Positions 34,434 through 42,656 of a DNA stretch of 64,000 nt are shown one piece after another (position 1 is the stretch's first letter; each line of letters starts with the position of its first letter). The notes beneath the pieces are model-generated. The model did not search any database, was not told where the DNA came from, and worked only from the letters and a program-made list of their open reading frames with translations. Source of the DNA: Microcystis panniformis FACHB-1757. Lineage in GTDB: Bacteria; Cyanobacteriota; Cyanobacteriia; Cyanobacteriales; Microcystaceae. The DNA is taken from positions 930,001 to 994,000 of the forward strand of contig NZ_CP011339.1 in assembly GCF_001264245.1 (NCBI RefSeq), read 5' to 3'. Position numbers and translations under genes: made by a program.

Positions 34434-35315
34434 CTAAGTTGCTGGGGTTTTTTCCTGAGCTTGTTTTAATCTTTCTGCTGCTGTTTCCATGACTTCTGCA
34501 AAGTTTTCGAGAATTTCGCCGGGGTGCGCTTCGAGGATTTTTGTGGATAGGGAAATGCGATTTTTATATTCGTCAATTTCCGCGACTACCACTTTAATTG
34601 CTTGACCAACTTTAAAGAAAGTCATGGGAGAATTAAAAGAGGCTCCTGTCACCTGTTTAGCATGGAGTAATCCCGTCACTCCACCGCAATCGACAAAGAC
34701 ACCGTAGGGTTGTAATTTAACCACGGTGCCACTTAATAATTTACCCACAGCTAATTGACTGATAGCGTTAGCGCGAGCAATTTCTCGCTGAGATAAAACT
34801 AATTTATTATTTTCTTGATCGATTTGAATAAAAGTTGCGGTTAAAAGTTGTCCGATCAGGGAATCTAAATCATTTTTTTCGATTAAATGGGAGCGAGGGA
34901 TAAATCCTTTTAATCCCTCCACCTCTCCCGTCACTCCCCCCTTATTCACCCCCGTGACGCGCAGCTGCACCGACTTGCCACTTTCAGAGATTTCCCTGAC
35001 ATTTTCCCAAGCTTTTTGTAGTAATAATTGCCGCAGAGACAGGGTAACTTGTCCTTCCGCGTCCTGTCCACGGGTAATCAGAAAATCGAATTCTGCACCT
35101 ATGGGTAAAGCTTCAGCAATAGAAATAACATTTTCCAGGGAAATTTCCCTTAAAGGAATAAAAGCGGAGGATTTGCCGCCAATATCGATGAATGCTCCAT
35201 CGGAGGTGTGTTGATCGACTCTCCCGCGCACGATCTGCCCTTTTTCAAATTGATAATCGTATTGATCAAGAGCTTTGGCAAAATCGTCCATGGAAAAGGC
35301 TGGGTTCGGTGTCAT
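34434..35315 (-). CDS. 30S ribosomal protein S1 (short cyanobacterial form)
   Basis: 293 residues containing three S1 RNA-binding domains: about 27-95 (GQIVRGRVDQHTSDGAFIDI), about 110-180 (VQLRVTGVNKGGVTGEVEG) and about 192-262 (LSGTVVKLQPYGVFVDCGG). The length and architecture match the shorter of the cyanobacterial S1 homologues, which bind mRNA on the 30S subunit; rps1 symbols vary, so none is given. The stop lies at the junction with the 131-bp tandem array. Confidence 0.9.
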   Translation of the reverse strand: MTPNPAFSMDDFAKALDQYDYQFEKGQIVRGRVDQHTSDGAFIDIGGKSSAFIPLREISLENVISIAEALPIGAEFDFLITRGQDAEGQVTLSLRQLLLQKAWENVREISESGKSVQLRVTGVNKGGVTGEVEGLKGFIPRSHLIEKNDLDSLIGQLLTATFIQIDQENNKLVLSQREIARANAISQLAVGKLLSGTVVKLQPYGVFVDCGGVTGLLHAKQVTGASFNSPMTFFKVGQAIKVVVAEIDEYKNRISLSTKILEAHPGEILENFAEVMETAAERLKQAQEKTPAT

Positions 35316-35387
35316 GATAAATAGAATGGTTACAAGTATAATTTCGATCTGCTTCCAGTGTAAGCTGAAGCTTGAGGGGTCAGACCA

Positions 35388-36122
35388 TTAAGATTTAAGA
35401 AGGCTAAATAACTCTAGCACATGATCCCAGGCAGATTTGGCCGCATTAGCATTATAACTAGCCCTTTGGTCGCAGAAAAAGCCATGGTCGGCATTTTCAT
35501 AGCGGAAAACTCGATGAGGAATTTGATAACGGATTAATGCGTTTTCTATCTCATCCACTTGCTTTTGAGGAATACTCGCATCTAACATCCCGAAAAATGC
35601 GTAGATTGTCCCTTTGATTTGGGGAGTCACCTTCACTGTCGCTTGACCACCCCCAGGGGTTCCCGTGGTGATTCCCGCACCGTAAAAAGAGGCACTAACT
35701 TTGATATCCTCTAGAGTGGAGACAAGATAAACCACATGACCACCAAAACAAAAACCGATCGTGCCGACACCGGTTTTTTTCACCTGTGGCAAACTATAAA
35801 GATAATCGATGGTGGCTTGGATATCGCTGATTAATTCGGCTGCTTTGGTTTGTTCTTTGTACTGACGACCGATTTCAATATCTTCCATACTGTACCCCGT
35901 TTCAAAACCAGGAGCGAATCGCTGATAAATGGCAGGAGCGATCGCTATATAGCCTTCTTGGGCAATTCTGCGGGTGACATCGCGAATATGGTCGTTTACG
36001 CCGAATATTTCCTGAATTACGATAATTGCTGGATAAATTCCCACCCGATCCGGAATGGCTAAATAGGCATCTATGTCAATATCTTTGTTAGGAATCGTAA
36101 CAGTTTGCGTATTAATAGTCAT
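35388..36122 (-). CDS. Dienelactone hydrolase family protein
   Basis: 244-residue alpha/beta hydrolase. The catalytic triad regions are visible: nucleophile Cys in GTIGFCFGGHVVYL (about 120-133), Asp in FFGMLDASIP (about 176-185) and His in ENADHGFFCD (about 211-220). N-terminal IPNKDIDIDAYLAIP is typical. In cyanobacteria these hydrolases have no defined substrate. Single gene preceded by a low-complexity tract. Confidence 0.92.
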   Translation of the reverse strand: MTINTQTVTIPNKDIDIDAYLAIPDRVGIYPAIIVIQEIFGVNDHIRDVTRRIAQEGYIAIAPAIYQRFAPGFETGYSMEDIEIGRQYKEQTKAAELISDIQATIDYLYSLPQVKKTGVGTIGFCFGGHVVYLVSTLEDIKVSASFYGAGITTGTPGGGQATVKVTPQIKGTIYAFFGMLDASIPQKQVDEIENALIRYQIPHRVFRYENADHGFFCDQRASYNANAAKSAWDHVLELFSLLKS

Positions 36123-36139
36123 AATTTTCTCGATGAAAA

Positions 36140-36262
36140 GGGTTTTAGGGTGTTAGGGTTGTAGGGTTGTAGGGTTGTAGGGTCTTAGGGTTGTAGGGTT
36201 TTAGTTGAAATTCCCCAATTCCCCATCTCCCCATCTCCCCATTTCTCCACTTCCCCATTCCC
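36140..36262. repeat. Low-complexity GTTGTAGG / CCCCATCT tract
   Basis: Tandem GTTGTAGG units followed by a C-rich tract of CCCCATCT and CCCCATTC. On the reverse strand this would be a G-rich run just downstream of the HAD gene stop. Same class as the tracts at 16103, 23163 and 40967. Confidence 0.85.
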
Positions 36263-36269
36263 CCATTCC

Positions 36270-37085
36270 TCAAATTAAAACAAACTTTTCCAAGGCCGCA
36301 GCCACCCCATTTAAGTTTACACTGGGGGCAACCCAATCGGCTTGATCCTTAACGGCTTGGGGAGCATTACCCATGGCGACACCAACACCCGCATAGGTGA
36401 GCATAGAAACATCATTAAAATTATCACCGATCGCCATAACGTTTTGCGGTTGTAATCCTAGGATATCTTCGGCCAAAAATTGGGTGGCGCTTCCCTTGGT
36501 AGCCTCAACGTGGGTAACTTCAAAAAAAGTCGGACTCGATTGGGTAAAGTATAAATCTTGATTTTGATAGCGTTGCTGTAAATGATGCCAAATCTCGGCG
36601 ATAAATTGCTTATCTTCCCCCATGGCCAGGATTTTAGTGGTTTTGTGGGCAACTTTGCGTAAATCTCCCACTGCTTCGGCAATAATACCCGATCGCTGCC
36701 GATAGAATTCGGTTTCCGCATTTAATTGCCGCACATAAAGCACATCGTCCATATAAAAATTAAGGGAGATTTTCTCCTTCCATTGGGGTTGTTCGAGATA
36801 ATCTAAAAGATCGATCGCCAAGTCGGGGGAAATAGGGGTATGTCGATGGTGAACTTGGGAAACAGGATCTTGAATCCAAGCGCCATTGTAAGCAATTAAA
36901 GGTAAAGTCGATTTAAGGCGTTTATGAAAGCGTAAAGCCGAGCGGTACATCCTACCAGTGCCGATAGCGACGGGAATTCCCTTTTTTTGGACGGCCGAGA
37001 CAGCTTGCACCACAGCCGGATTAACCTGATTGTTATCCCCGGCGATCGTTCCATCCACATCAACAACGATTAAGCGAATATCCAC
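36270..37085 (-). CDS. Cof-type HAD-superfamily phosphatase
   Basis: 271 residues from a GTG start (reading VDIRLIVVDVDGTIAG). HAD motif I is VVDVDGTIAGD, motif II is GIPVAIGTGR, motif III Lys is EATKGSATQFL and motif IV is MAIGDNFNDVSML; the cap region is C2b, as in Cof/YwpJ-type sugar-phosphate phosphatases. The open frame continues upstream to a TTG at 37109, adding eight residues; the GTG is closer to the family start. Substrate unknown. Confidence 0.9.
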   Translation of the reverse strand: MDIRLIVVDVDGTIAGDNNQVNPAVVQAVSAVQKKGIPVAIGTGRMYRSALRFHKRLKSTLPLIAYNGAWIQDPVSQVHHRHTPISPDLAIDLLDYLEQPQWKEKISLNFYMDDVLYVRQLNAETEFYRQRSGIIAEAVGDLRKVAHKTTKILAMGEDKQFIAEIWHHLQQRYQNQDLYFTQSSPTFFEVTHVEATKGSATQFLAEDILGLQPQNVMAIGDNFNDVSMLTYAGVGVAMGNAPQAVKDQADWVAPSVNLNGVAAALEKFVLI

Positions 37086-37112
37086 AGTCTTTTCCCATTC
37101 AACAGTCAACAG

Positions 37113-37262
37113 TTATTGACACTCTCGCCGTCAAGCTACGCTGTGACTGGAGATTCTTGCTTCTACTCCTCTTAACTAGACACAATCGGAAGACTATGCC
37201 CCCGTCAGACCGAATCCACAAGCGTTTTAGTTTAACGTCTACCGACTGCCCGGCGGCGGACG
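37113..37262 (-). pseudogene. Decayed 3' end of an IS200/IS605-type element (tnpB C-terminus)
   Basis: Reverse-strand translation reads TLN, stop, NACGFGLTGA, stop, SSDCV, stop, LRGVEARI. This looks like the C-terminal peptide of cyanobacterial TnpB-like proteins with several nonsense codons, followed by a GACACTCTCGCCGTCAAG end sequence resembling an IS605 right end. Identification rests on my memory of these tails, so it is tentative. The rest of 37263-37460 shows no gene. Confidence 0.4.
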
Positions 37263-37463
37263 GATCTGAATTTTATTTGTGGGCTGTTTTGACCTTAGCC
37301 GTTAAGCTTCTATCCTGCTTGACCCGTCACCATTACATTTTCAAGGGCGATATTTGTTCCGAGGTACAAAGGAGCGGGAGGTTTCCGTGATCCCTTACGC
37401 GCTTTACCGCTTTCTGTATTCTAGCGAAATCCCTCGAAAATTGTCAAAGTATTGAAAGCTAGG

Positions 37464-37553
37464 ATGGAAGGCATGGGATTAAATGCAACAGTCCGAACAT
37501 TTGGATACACGAATAAAACAATATTAAATTGGGAAAAGAAATTATCAGCCTGA
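37464..37553 (+). pseudogene. N-terminal remnant of an IS1-type transposase
   Basis: 29 codons read MEGMGLNATVRTFGYTNKTI then LNWEKKLSA and a stop, which resembles the helix-turn-helix region of IS1-family InsA-like proteins found in cyanobacteria. It is cut off directly against the truncated third Uma2 copy, so this element or its excision probably destroyed that copy. Confidence 0.55.
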
Positions 37554-37594
37554 CAAGAAACGTTAGTATTTAACTCTAGATAAAATGTCACCAT
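37554..37594 (-). pseudogene. Truncated third copy of the Uma2 tandem array
   Basis: Reverse-strand ATG at 37594 reads MVTFYLELNTNVS before running into the IS1-like remnant. The intact copies begin MVTVPLELNT. The intergenic sequence CCATAATTACCTCAA...CTGCCCTAGTTAATT matches the spacer between the two intact copies. So the array once had at least three members. Confidence 0.65.
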
Positions 37595-37617
37595 AATTAC
37601 CTCAAAAACTGCCCTAG

Positions 37618-38274
37618 TTAATTATTTTTAGCTAGTTGACTAACAAGCCATGCTCTTAAATTCTTTTCTGCCCTCACTTCATCCTCTTTAGCAGTGGCTA
37701 AAAATTCATAGAGTTTAGTTTTCGGAACTAGGGGAAAAGTCGGACTAAATTCTCCTTCCTGATAACCCCCCTTTTCTAACCGATAAATGCGCCATATTTG
37801 TCCATTAAAACGCCATAATTCCGGCACTCCCAAACGGGCATAAAGTGCTAATTTATTAATATCCGTGTGGGTTATATCCACTTCCACCACTAAATCTGGG
37901 GGCGGATCTTCAGTTAAATTAATCCTTTTTCCCAGCACTTTAGCTTGATTTTGAATATAGTAGGCATTATCGGGTTCTGCTCCTCGTTCTAAATCTTCCC
38001 TAGCTAGAGTTGTGGAACCCATACTTTTAATTTTTAAACCCAATTCGGACACCAAAAAATAGATAAAACGTCCGATTAATTCCCGATAAAACTCGTGTTC
38101 TTCTAGGGGCATAGTAATCTCTAAAGTGCCACGATCATAAAATAAATGGGCGCAATTATTTTCCCCTAGCGCCTGTAAAATTTGCTGATAGGATAACCAA
38201 TTGAGATGATAAAAAGTAACCCGTCTTTCTGCCCAGATTTCGCTAGTATTTAACTCGAGAGGAACTGTCACCAT
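37618..38274 (-). CDS. Uma2 family endonuclease, tandem copy 1
   Basis: 218-residue restriction-endonuclease-like (PD-(D/E)XK, Uma2/DUF820) protein. Core elements are MPLEEHEFYRELIGRFIYF, RGAEPDNAYYI and PPPDLVVEVDITHTDINKL (catalytic D...E-x-D/K region), then YARLGVPELWRF. Such genes are hugely expanded in cyanobacteria; a link to transposition or DNA repair has been suggested but not proven. Near-identical to the next gene; the two differ mainly in the N-terminal third. Confidence 0.88.
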   Translation of the reverse strand: MVTVPLELNTSEIWAERRVTFYHLNWLSYQQILQALGENNCAHLFYDRGTLEITMPLEEHEFYRELIGRFIYFLVSELGLKIKSMGSTTLAREDLERGAEPDNAYYIQNQAKVLGKRINLTEDPPPDLVVEVDITHTDINKLALYARLGVPELWRFNGQIWRIYRLEKGGYQEGEFSPTFPLVPKTKLYEFLATAKEDEVRAEKNLRAWLVSQLAKNN

Positions 38275-38294
38275 AATTACCTCAACTGCCCTAG

Positions 38295-38951
38295 TTAATT
38301 ATTTTTAGCTAGTTGACTAACAAGCCATGCTCTTAAATTCTTTTCTGCCCTCACTTCATCCTCTTTAGCAGTGGCTAAAAATTCATAGAGTTTAGTTTTC
38401 GGAACTAGGGGAAAAGTCGGACTAAATTCTCCTTCCTGATAACCCCCCTTTTCTAACCGATAAATGCGCCATATTTGTCCATTAAAACGCCATAATTCCG
38501 GCACTCCCAAACGGGCATAAAGTGCTAATTTATTAATATCCGTGTGGGTTATATCCACTTCCACCACTAAATCTGGGGGCGGATCTTCAGTTAAATTAAT
38601 CCTTTTCCCCAGCACTTTAGCTTGATTTTGAATATAGTAGGCATTATCGGGTTCTGCTCCTCGTTCTAAATCTTCCCTAGCTAGAGTTGTGGAACCCATA
38701 CTTTTAATTTTTAAACCCAATTCTACCACCAAAATCCGAATAAACAATCCGATTAATTCTCGATAAAACTCGTGTTCTTCTAGGGGCATAGTAATTTCTA
38801 AAGTGCCACGATCATAAAATAAATGGGCGCGATTATTTTCTCCTAGTGCCTGTAAAATTTGCTGATAGGATAACCAACTGAGATGATTAAAAACTACCCG
38901 TTTCTCACCCCTAATTTGCTCAGTATTTAACTCCAGAGGAACTGTCACCAT
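38295..38951 (-). CDS. Uma2 family endonuclease, tandem copy 2
   Basis: 218 residues; from about residue 78 to the end it is identical in protein to the copy at 37618-38274. Differences cluster at residues 11-24 and 67-76 (LFIRILVVELG here versus RFIYFLVSELG). The 677-bp repeat period includes the intergenic spacer. The sharp boundary between diverged 5' and identical 3' parts suggests gene conversion. Confidence 0.88.
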   Translation of the reverse strand: MVTVPLELNTEQIRGEKRVVFNHLSWLSYQQILQALGENNRAHLFYDRGTLEITMPLEEHEFYRELIGLFIRILVVELGLKIKSMGSTTLAREDLERGAEPDNAYYIQNQAKVLGKRINLTEDPPPDLVVEVDITHTDINKLALYARLGVPELWRFNGQIWRIYRLEKGGYQEGEFSPTFPLVPKTKLYEFLATAKEDEVRAEKNLRAWLVSQLAKNN

Positions 38952-39015
38952 AACTGCCCCGAAAAGCGAAATTTATGCCCAAAAAAGGGGGTTGACTCAC
39001 CCCCTGATCATCTTA

Positions 39016-40071
39016 TCAAACCAGTGCCGGAACCTGGGGCCAACGCCCGATCGCCTTACCAATGACCGCTAACTCCCGAGTTAATCGATCGAATCGGTCG
39101 GGGGTCAAGGATTGCGGCCCATCAGATAGGGCCTTTGCCGGGTTAGGATGTACCTCGATCATCAAGGAATCGGCCCCGGCTGCTAGGGAAGCCATGGCCA
39201 TGGTCGGGACATATTCCCATTTACCCGTACCGTGGCTAGGATCGATCATGATCGGCAGGTGAGTTAAAGTTCTTAAAACGGGAATACAGGATAAATCTAG
39301 GGTATTGCGAGTATATTTACTGTCAAAGGTGCGGATACCGCGTTCGCAGAGAATAACATTGCTATTTCCTGCGGCGAGGATATATTCTGCCGCCATCAAC
39401 CAATCTTCAATAGTGGCCGCCATGCCGCGCTTGAGTAGGACTGGTTTCGGTTGCGCTCCAACTTTTTTCAAGAGGGAAAAATTCTGCATATTGCGGGCTC
39501 CCACTTGCACCACGTCGGCTATTTCGACAATCTTAGGGAGATCCGCCGCGTCCATTACTTCCGTGATAATACCCAAACCACTGGCATCTCTAGCCGCCGC
39601 TAGTAATTCCAAAGCGCTTTCCCCGTGACCTTGGAAAGCATAGGGAGAAGTGCGGGGTTTGTAGGCACCCCCCCGGAGGAATTGCGCTCCGGCTGCCGCC
39701 ACTCGTTTGGCAGTTTCCACGATCATGGCCTCATTTTCCACCGAACAGGGGCCGGCGACAATGCTAACGGGATGATTTCTGCCGATGGGGATAACACCGT
39801 TAGGAGTAGGGACTAAAACCTCGCTGTATTCCCCGTGACGGTATTCTAAACAGGCGCGTTTGAAGGGTTGTTCGACTCGCAGGACGGTTTCGATCCAAGG
39901 GCTTAATTCTTGGATTTGTAGGGGGTCTAATTCCCTGGTTTCTCCGACTAAACCGATGACAACTTTATGCTTACCGACGATTTTCTCGGGACTTAATCCC
40001 CATGCCTCGAATTCGGCACCGACGCGCTCGATTTCAATTTCCGGGGAACCAACTTTCATGACAACAATCAT
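39016..40071 (-). CDS. 3-deoxy-7-phosphoheptulonate synthase (DAHP synthase)
   Basis: First enzyme of the shikimate pathway, condensing phosphoenolpyruvate and erythrose-4-phosphate. 351 residues. An N-terminal ferredoxin-like regulatory domain (about 1-75) precedes the TIM barrel, with SIVAGPCSVENEAM near 103-116, FLRGGAYKPRTSPYAFQG near 132-149, VQVGARNMQN near 189-198, LLKRGMAAT, ILCERGIRTF and IDPSHGTGK near 277-285. This is the type I-beta class. aroF/aroG naming is ambiguous, so no symbol is given. Last gene of an rpsO-PAM68-DAHP cluster. Confidence 0.95.
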   Translation of the reverse strand: MIVVMKVGSPEIEIERVGAEFEAWGLSPEKIVGKHKVVIGLVGETRELDPLQIQELSPWIETVLRVEQPFKRACLEYRHGEYSEVLVPTPNGVIPIGRNHPVSIVAGPCSVENEAMIVETAKRVAAAGAQFLRGGAYKPRTSPYAFQGHGESALELLAAARDASGLGIITEVMDAADLPKIVEIADVVQVGARNMQNFSLLKKVGAQPKPVLLKRGMAATIEDWLMAAEYILAAGNSNVILCERGIRTFDSKYTRNTLDLSCIPVLRTLTHLPIMIDPSHGTGKWEYVPTMAMASLAAGADSLMIEVHPNPAKALSDGPQSLTPDRFDRLTRELAVIGKAIGRWPQVPALV

Positions 40072-40129
40072 GGCATTAACCTTTTATTGTTTCCTTTAAT
40101 CTCTATTGTTGACGATTTCTAGAGGTTAT

Positions 40130-40594
40130 CTATTTTTCTTCCACTTCTTTTTTGCCGGACCGCCAGGCGGCGATCGTTCTGCCAAAATTAGCTTGAAATT
40201 CTTGCCATCCTAGCCAATCCCCCACCCGATCCTCATCCCAAGAAGCGGAGAAGATGCCATAACTCAGACCGATGAAACCTAGACCAAACAGGCTTAAACT
40301 GACGAGCATGGCGACGTAGGAAGGGATTTCGAGAAGATCGTGGCTAATAATCCAGTAGAAGCCAAAAAAGGAAGCTATCCCCAGTGCCGTCGGCAGGCCA
40401 CAAAATACCGCCATCCGTTTGGCCATCCGTTGACTGACCACTTGCGGAATCGCCTTTAAGCTGGTTTCCTCGGAGCGATTTTTTAGGGGCGGTGGCACGG
40501 GACTAGGGGCAATTTTCGGGGTTTTTCGCTTATTTTGGCGCGGCTCAAAGGGGAGACGTTCTTTTTTCTCCGTCGATTTCGATTCAGAGGCCAT
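40130..40594 (-). CDS. PAM68-like photosystem II assembly protein (DUF3464)
   Basis: 154 residues. A Lys/Pro-rich cytosolic N-terminus (about 1-55) is followed by two membrane helices (about 63-84 and 92-112) and the conserved tail IFSASWDEDRVGDWLGWQEF (about 114-133). PAM68 homologues help early photosystem II assembly in thylakoids. It follows rpsO by 24 bp on the same strand, an arrangement I recall from other cyanobacteria. Confidence 0.88.
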   Translation of the reverse strand: MASESKSTEKKERLPFEPRQNKRKTPKIAPSPVPPPLKNRSEETSLKAIPQVVSQRMAKRMAVFCGLPTALGIASFFGFYWIISHDLLEIPSYVAMLVSLSLFGLGFIGLSYGIFSASWDEDRVGDWLGWQEFQANFGRTIAAWRSGKKEVEEK

Positions 40595-40618
40595 GGTAGG
40601 GATGCAAAGGGGGTATGC

Positions 40619-40888
40619 TTAACGGCGAATTCCGAGACGACCAATCAGGGTTTGATAACGTTGTTGATCTTTCTTCTGGATATAGGTTAACAGTCCCCGA
40701 CGACGACCGATCATCTGGAGTAATCCCCGACGGGAAGCATGGTCTTTCGGGTTAGCTTTCAGGTGTTCGGTCAGTTGGTTGATTCTCTCGGTTAAGAAAG
40801 CTACCTGTAACTCCGATGATCCTGTATCGGTTTCGTGGGCCTGATATTGGCTGATTAGTTCTTGTTTTTTGGTCTGGGTTAAGGCCAT
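40619..40888 (-). CDS. rpsO: 30S ribosomal protein S15
   Basis: 89 residues, the normal length. Signature LTERINQLTEHLKANPKDHA then SRRGLLQMIGRRRGLLTYIQ, which contacts 16S rRNA helices in the platform of the small subunit. First gene of the rpsO-PAM68 unit; the upstream region (40889-41169) contains a low-complexity tract and the divergent ndhM promoter. Confidence 0.97.
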   Translation of the reverse strand: MALTQTKKQELISQYQAHETDTGSSELQVAFLTERINQLTEHLKANPKDHASRRGLLQMIGRRRGLLTYIQKKDQQRYQTLIGRLGIRR

Positions 40889-40966
40889 AGGACTCGTGAT
40901 CTCTGCTTAAATACTGCAATCTATTATAGTATCACGTTTCTGGTCGATCCGTAAACATTGTTCGGG

Positions 40967-41105
40967 AGGCAGGGTGATAGGGTGATAGGGTGATAGGGTT
41001 TTGGGGTGATAGGGTGATGAGACAACTTCCCCACTTCCCCACTTCCCCACTTCCCCACTTCCCCACTTCCCCACTTCCCCACTTCCCCACTTCCCCACTT
41101 CCCCA
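40967..41105. repeat. Low-complexity GGTGATAG and CCCCACTT tracts
   Basis: Six or so GGTGATAG octamers are followed by about nine CCCCACTT octamers. The two halves are not complementary. They lie in the divergent promoter region between rpsO and ndhM. All six-frame reading there is artefactual. Confidence 0.9.
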
Positions 41106-41169
41106 CACCCCATTGCCGCAAATCATGGCAAAATCTTAGACATAGCGTCTAACTTACCCTGAAGATTCC

Positions 41170-41499
41170 ATGCTGTTAAAATCCACGACCCGTCATATTC
41201 GCATTTATACGGCTGAAGTAAAAAATAATCAATTAATCGAGAGTAACCATGTCTTGACTCTTGATGTGGATCCCGATAATGAATTTAATTGGGAAGAAGT
41301 GGCTCTCAATAAGGTTTATAGTAAGTTTGATGAATTGGTAGAGTCCTACAATGGGGAAGAACTGAGCGAATATAATCTCCGTCGCATCGGTTCAGATCTA
41401 GAACATTTTATCCGTTCTCTCCTGCAAAAAGGCGAAATTAGCTATAATCTCAATGCCAGAGTCCAGAACTATAGTATGGGTTTACCAAAATTAGGGTGA
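41170..41499 (+). CDS. ndhM: NAD(P)H-quinone oxidoreductase subunit M
   Basis: 109 residues matching the oxygenic-photosynthesis-specific NdhM subunit of NDH-1: LLKSTTRHIRIYTAEVKNN at the start, VLTLDVDPDNEFNWEE near 28-43, YNLRRIGSDLEHFIRSLLQ near 72-90 and KGEISYNLNARVQNYSMGLP near the end. It is a peripheral subunit on the cytosolic arm side. Divergent from rpsO; a GC-rich hairpin follows the stop. Confidence 0.9.
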   Translation: MLLKSTTRHIRIYTAEVKNNQLIESNHVLTLDVDPDNEFNWEEVALNKVYSKFDELVESYNGEELSEYNLRRIGSDLEHFIRSLLQKGEISYNLNARVQNYSMGLPKLG

Positions 41500-41514
41500 A
41501 CAATTCCGCGTCAG

Positions 41515-41544
41515 TCCCCACCCGCACACCTAGAAGGGTGGGGA
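41515..41544. terminator. GC-rich hairpin after ndhM
   Basis: TCCCCACCC and GGGTGGGGA pair across a 12-base loop. There is no T-run afterwards, so it is a weak candidate for intrinsic termination. It could alternatively be an IS605-type end hairpin, given the transposon remnants that follow. Confidence 0.4.
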
Positions 41545-41555
41545 AGTTGCATCGC

Positions 41556-41687
41556 GGCTCTTCTGGTTTCTGTGTGGAAACGAGGTCTATACTGATAGAA
41601 TATCCGCAAAATAGCCCTAAAAGTCTTGCCCGATAAGCATTTCACGATTCCATAAGCAAAAATTATCACACAAAGTCGAGAAGAGCC
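41556..41687. mobile_element. Miniature element B, copy 2 (132 bp)
   Basis: Ends GGCTCTTCTGGTTTCTGTG and GTCGAGAAGAGCC are as in the copies at 19028 and 46556. The interior differs slightly (ATCCGCAAAATAGCCC). Flanks are CATCGC and ATTATACC, so no target duplication remains; later rearrangement or the adjacent IS630-like remnant probably removed it. Confidence 0.85.
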
Positions 41688-41734
41688 ATTATACCAAATA
41701 CAAAATGAATTACACAAGATTGGAGCAGCAAAGC

Positions 41735-42182
41735 AAGGAATCACAAATAGCTGAATTAGAGCTATTTATAAAAAGTGTAATGGATTCAAGAGAACTGAAA
41801 CGAGCGCTCTTAGTAAAGATGTAGATGTCTCTCGAAGGTAAAACCTGTGAAGAAATCAGCAGAATACTCTGTGTCAAGCAATCTTTTATATATTACGGTC
41901 GAAATATATTTAAAATAAATAGAAGGAATTAGAATAGGATATAAAGGCTCGATCGGATATTTAACAGATGACCAGATAAATGAAGTGATCGGGTGGTTAA
42001 AAGCAAAGATTTATTGGAACATGGATGAATTAATCGATTATATCAGCCAACCTTATGCTGTTATTTACAAATCAAAACAAAGCTCTTATCATTTGTTTTT
42101 GCTGGCGAGTATAAGTGGTCAAAAATCTCAAAAAAGTCAGCCAAAATTTGAGCAAGAGTTAGTCGAAAATAAGAAGAAATAA
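41735..42182 (+). pseudogene. Decayed IS630-type transposase N-terminus
   Basis: In shifting frames the strand reads IAELELFIKSVMDSRELKRA, a stop, SLEGKTCEEISRILCV (helix-turn-helix), then GSIGYLTDDQINEVIGWLKA, YWNMDELIDYIS and SGQKSQKSQPKFEQELVENK. This is the N-terminal half of an IS630/Tc1-like transposase. Stops and frame changes are numerous, and the DDE catalytic half is missing. Confidence 0.75.
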
Positions 42183-42194
42183 ATTCAGAAACTA

Positions 42195-42428
42195 TTAGCT
42201 GAAAACAACGATGCAATATCCAGACTTCTTCTCCACTGAGTAACCAGACTTTATAGAGTTTGTCAGCGAAACGTTTTTTTGTCTTAAAGTCCAGAAAACG
42301 GGTTTCTCAAAGAAAACGGGTTTCTCAAAGAAAACGGGTTTCTCAATAGTTTCTTGAAGAAACCCGTTTTCTAGGTGACTTAATGCTTCTTTCCAGGGTT
42401 CATCATAATTGGCGGTTGTTGGGTTCAT
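42195..42428 (-). pseudogene. Remnant of a MNPTTANYDEPWKEAL-type nuclease gene with an inserted repeat
   Basis: The frame opens MNPTTANYDEPWKEALSHLE, which is the standard N-terminus of an Rpn/DUF4351-type family common in this genus. It then enters repeated GAAAACGGGTTTCTC units (EKPVFF x3) and is open only by chance to 42195. The body of the gene is gone. The AAACGGGTTTCTC repeat forms an inverted repeat with 42350-42372 and recurs at 47866-47909. Confidence 0.5.
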
Positions 42429-42452
42429 TTGAGTTGTCCGCTTACTCTTAGG

Positions 42453-42568
42453 TGTAAAGCGCGATAGCGTAACGCACCGATTTAATAATAGAGTTGGTGC
42501 GTTACGGCGGCTTGTTAATTTTGGTTTTTTGACGGAATTGATAGCCGCCTAACGCACCCTACGCCTTA
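42453..42568. repeat. Inverted-repeat element (GGTGCGTTA family)
   Basis: TAACGCACCGATTTAATAAT and, downstream, GGTGCGTTACGGCGGC ... GCCGCCTAACGCACCCTAC form nested inverted repeats. They resemble the GTGGGTTA element at 26071 and 34055 in layout. No gene. Confidence 0.55.
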
Positions 42569-42586
42569 GAAGGAGAGCTTAGACGC

Positions 42587-42656
42587 TTAGATAAAGAAAT
42601 TACCCACTGGAATGTTCCCTAAAGCTGGTAAAGTACCAGTAAATCCGGTGATATTT
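42587..42656 (-). pseudogene. Detached C-terminus of the calcium-binding repeat gene
   Basis: On the reverse strand, directly after the IS, the sequence reads NITGFTGTLPALGNIPVGNF, then FI and a stop. This joins in frame to the SNDLLIN end at 44338 when the IS and one 4-bp duplicate are removed, and is the usual C-terminal peptide of such proteins. Confidence 0.85.

Noticed and set aside
37157..37390. Plus-strand 77-codon ORF
   Set aside because: Composition is unlike a protein, it has no ribosome binding site, and the opposite strand reads as a decayed TnpB tail.
40907..41126. Three overlapping minus-strand ORFs of 64-68 codons rich in Gly-Ser-Glu-Val-Gly-Lys-Trp
   Set aside because: They are translations of the octamer low-complexity tract in three frames.
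41511..41744. Minus-strand 77-codon ORF with CVIIFAYG
   Set aside because: It is read-through of miniature element B and flanks, not a gene.
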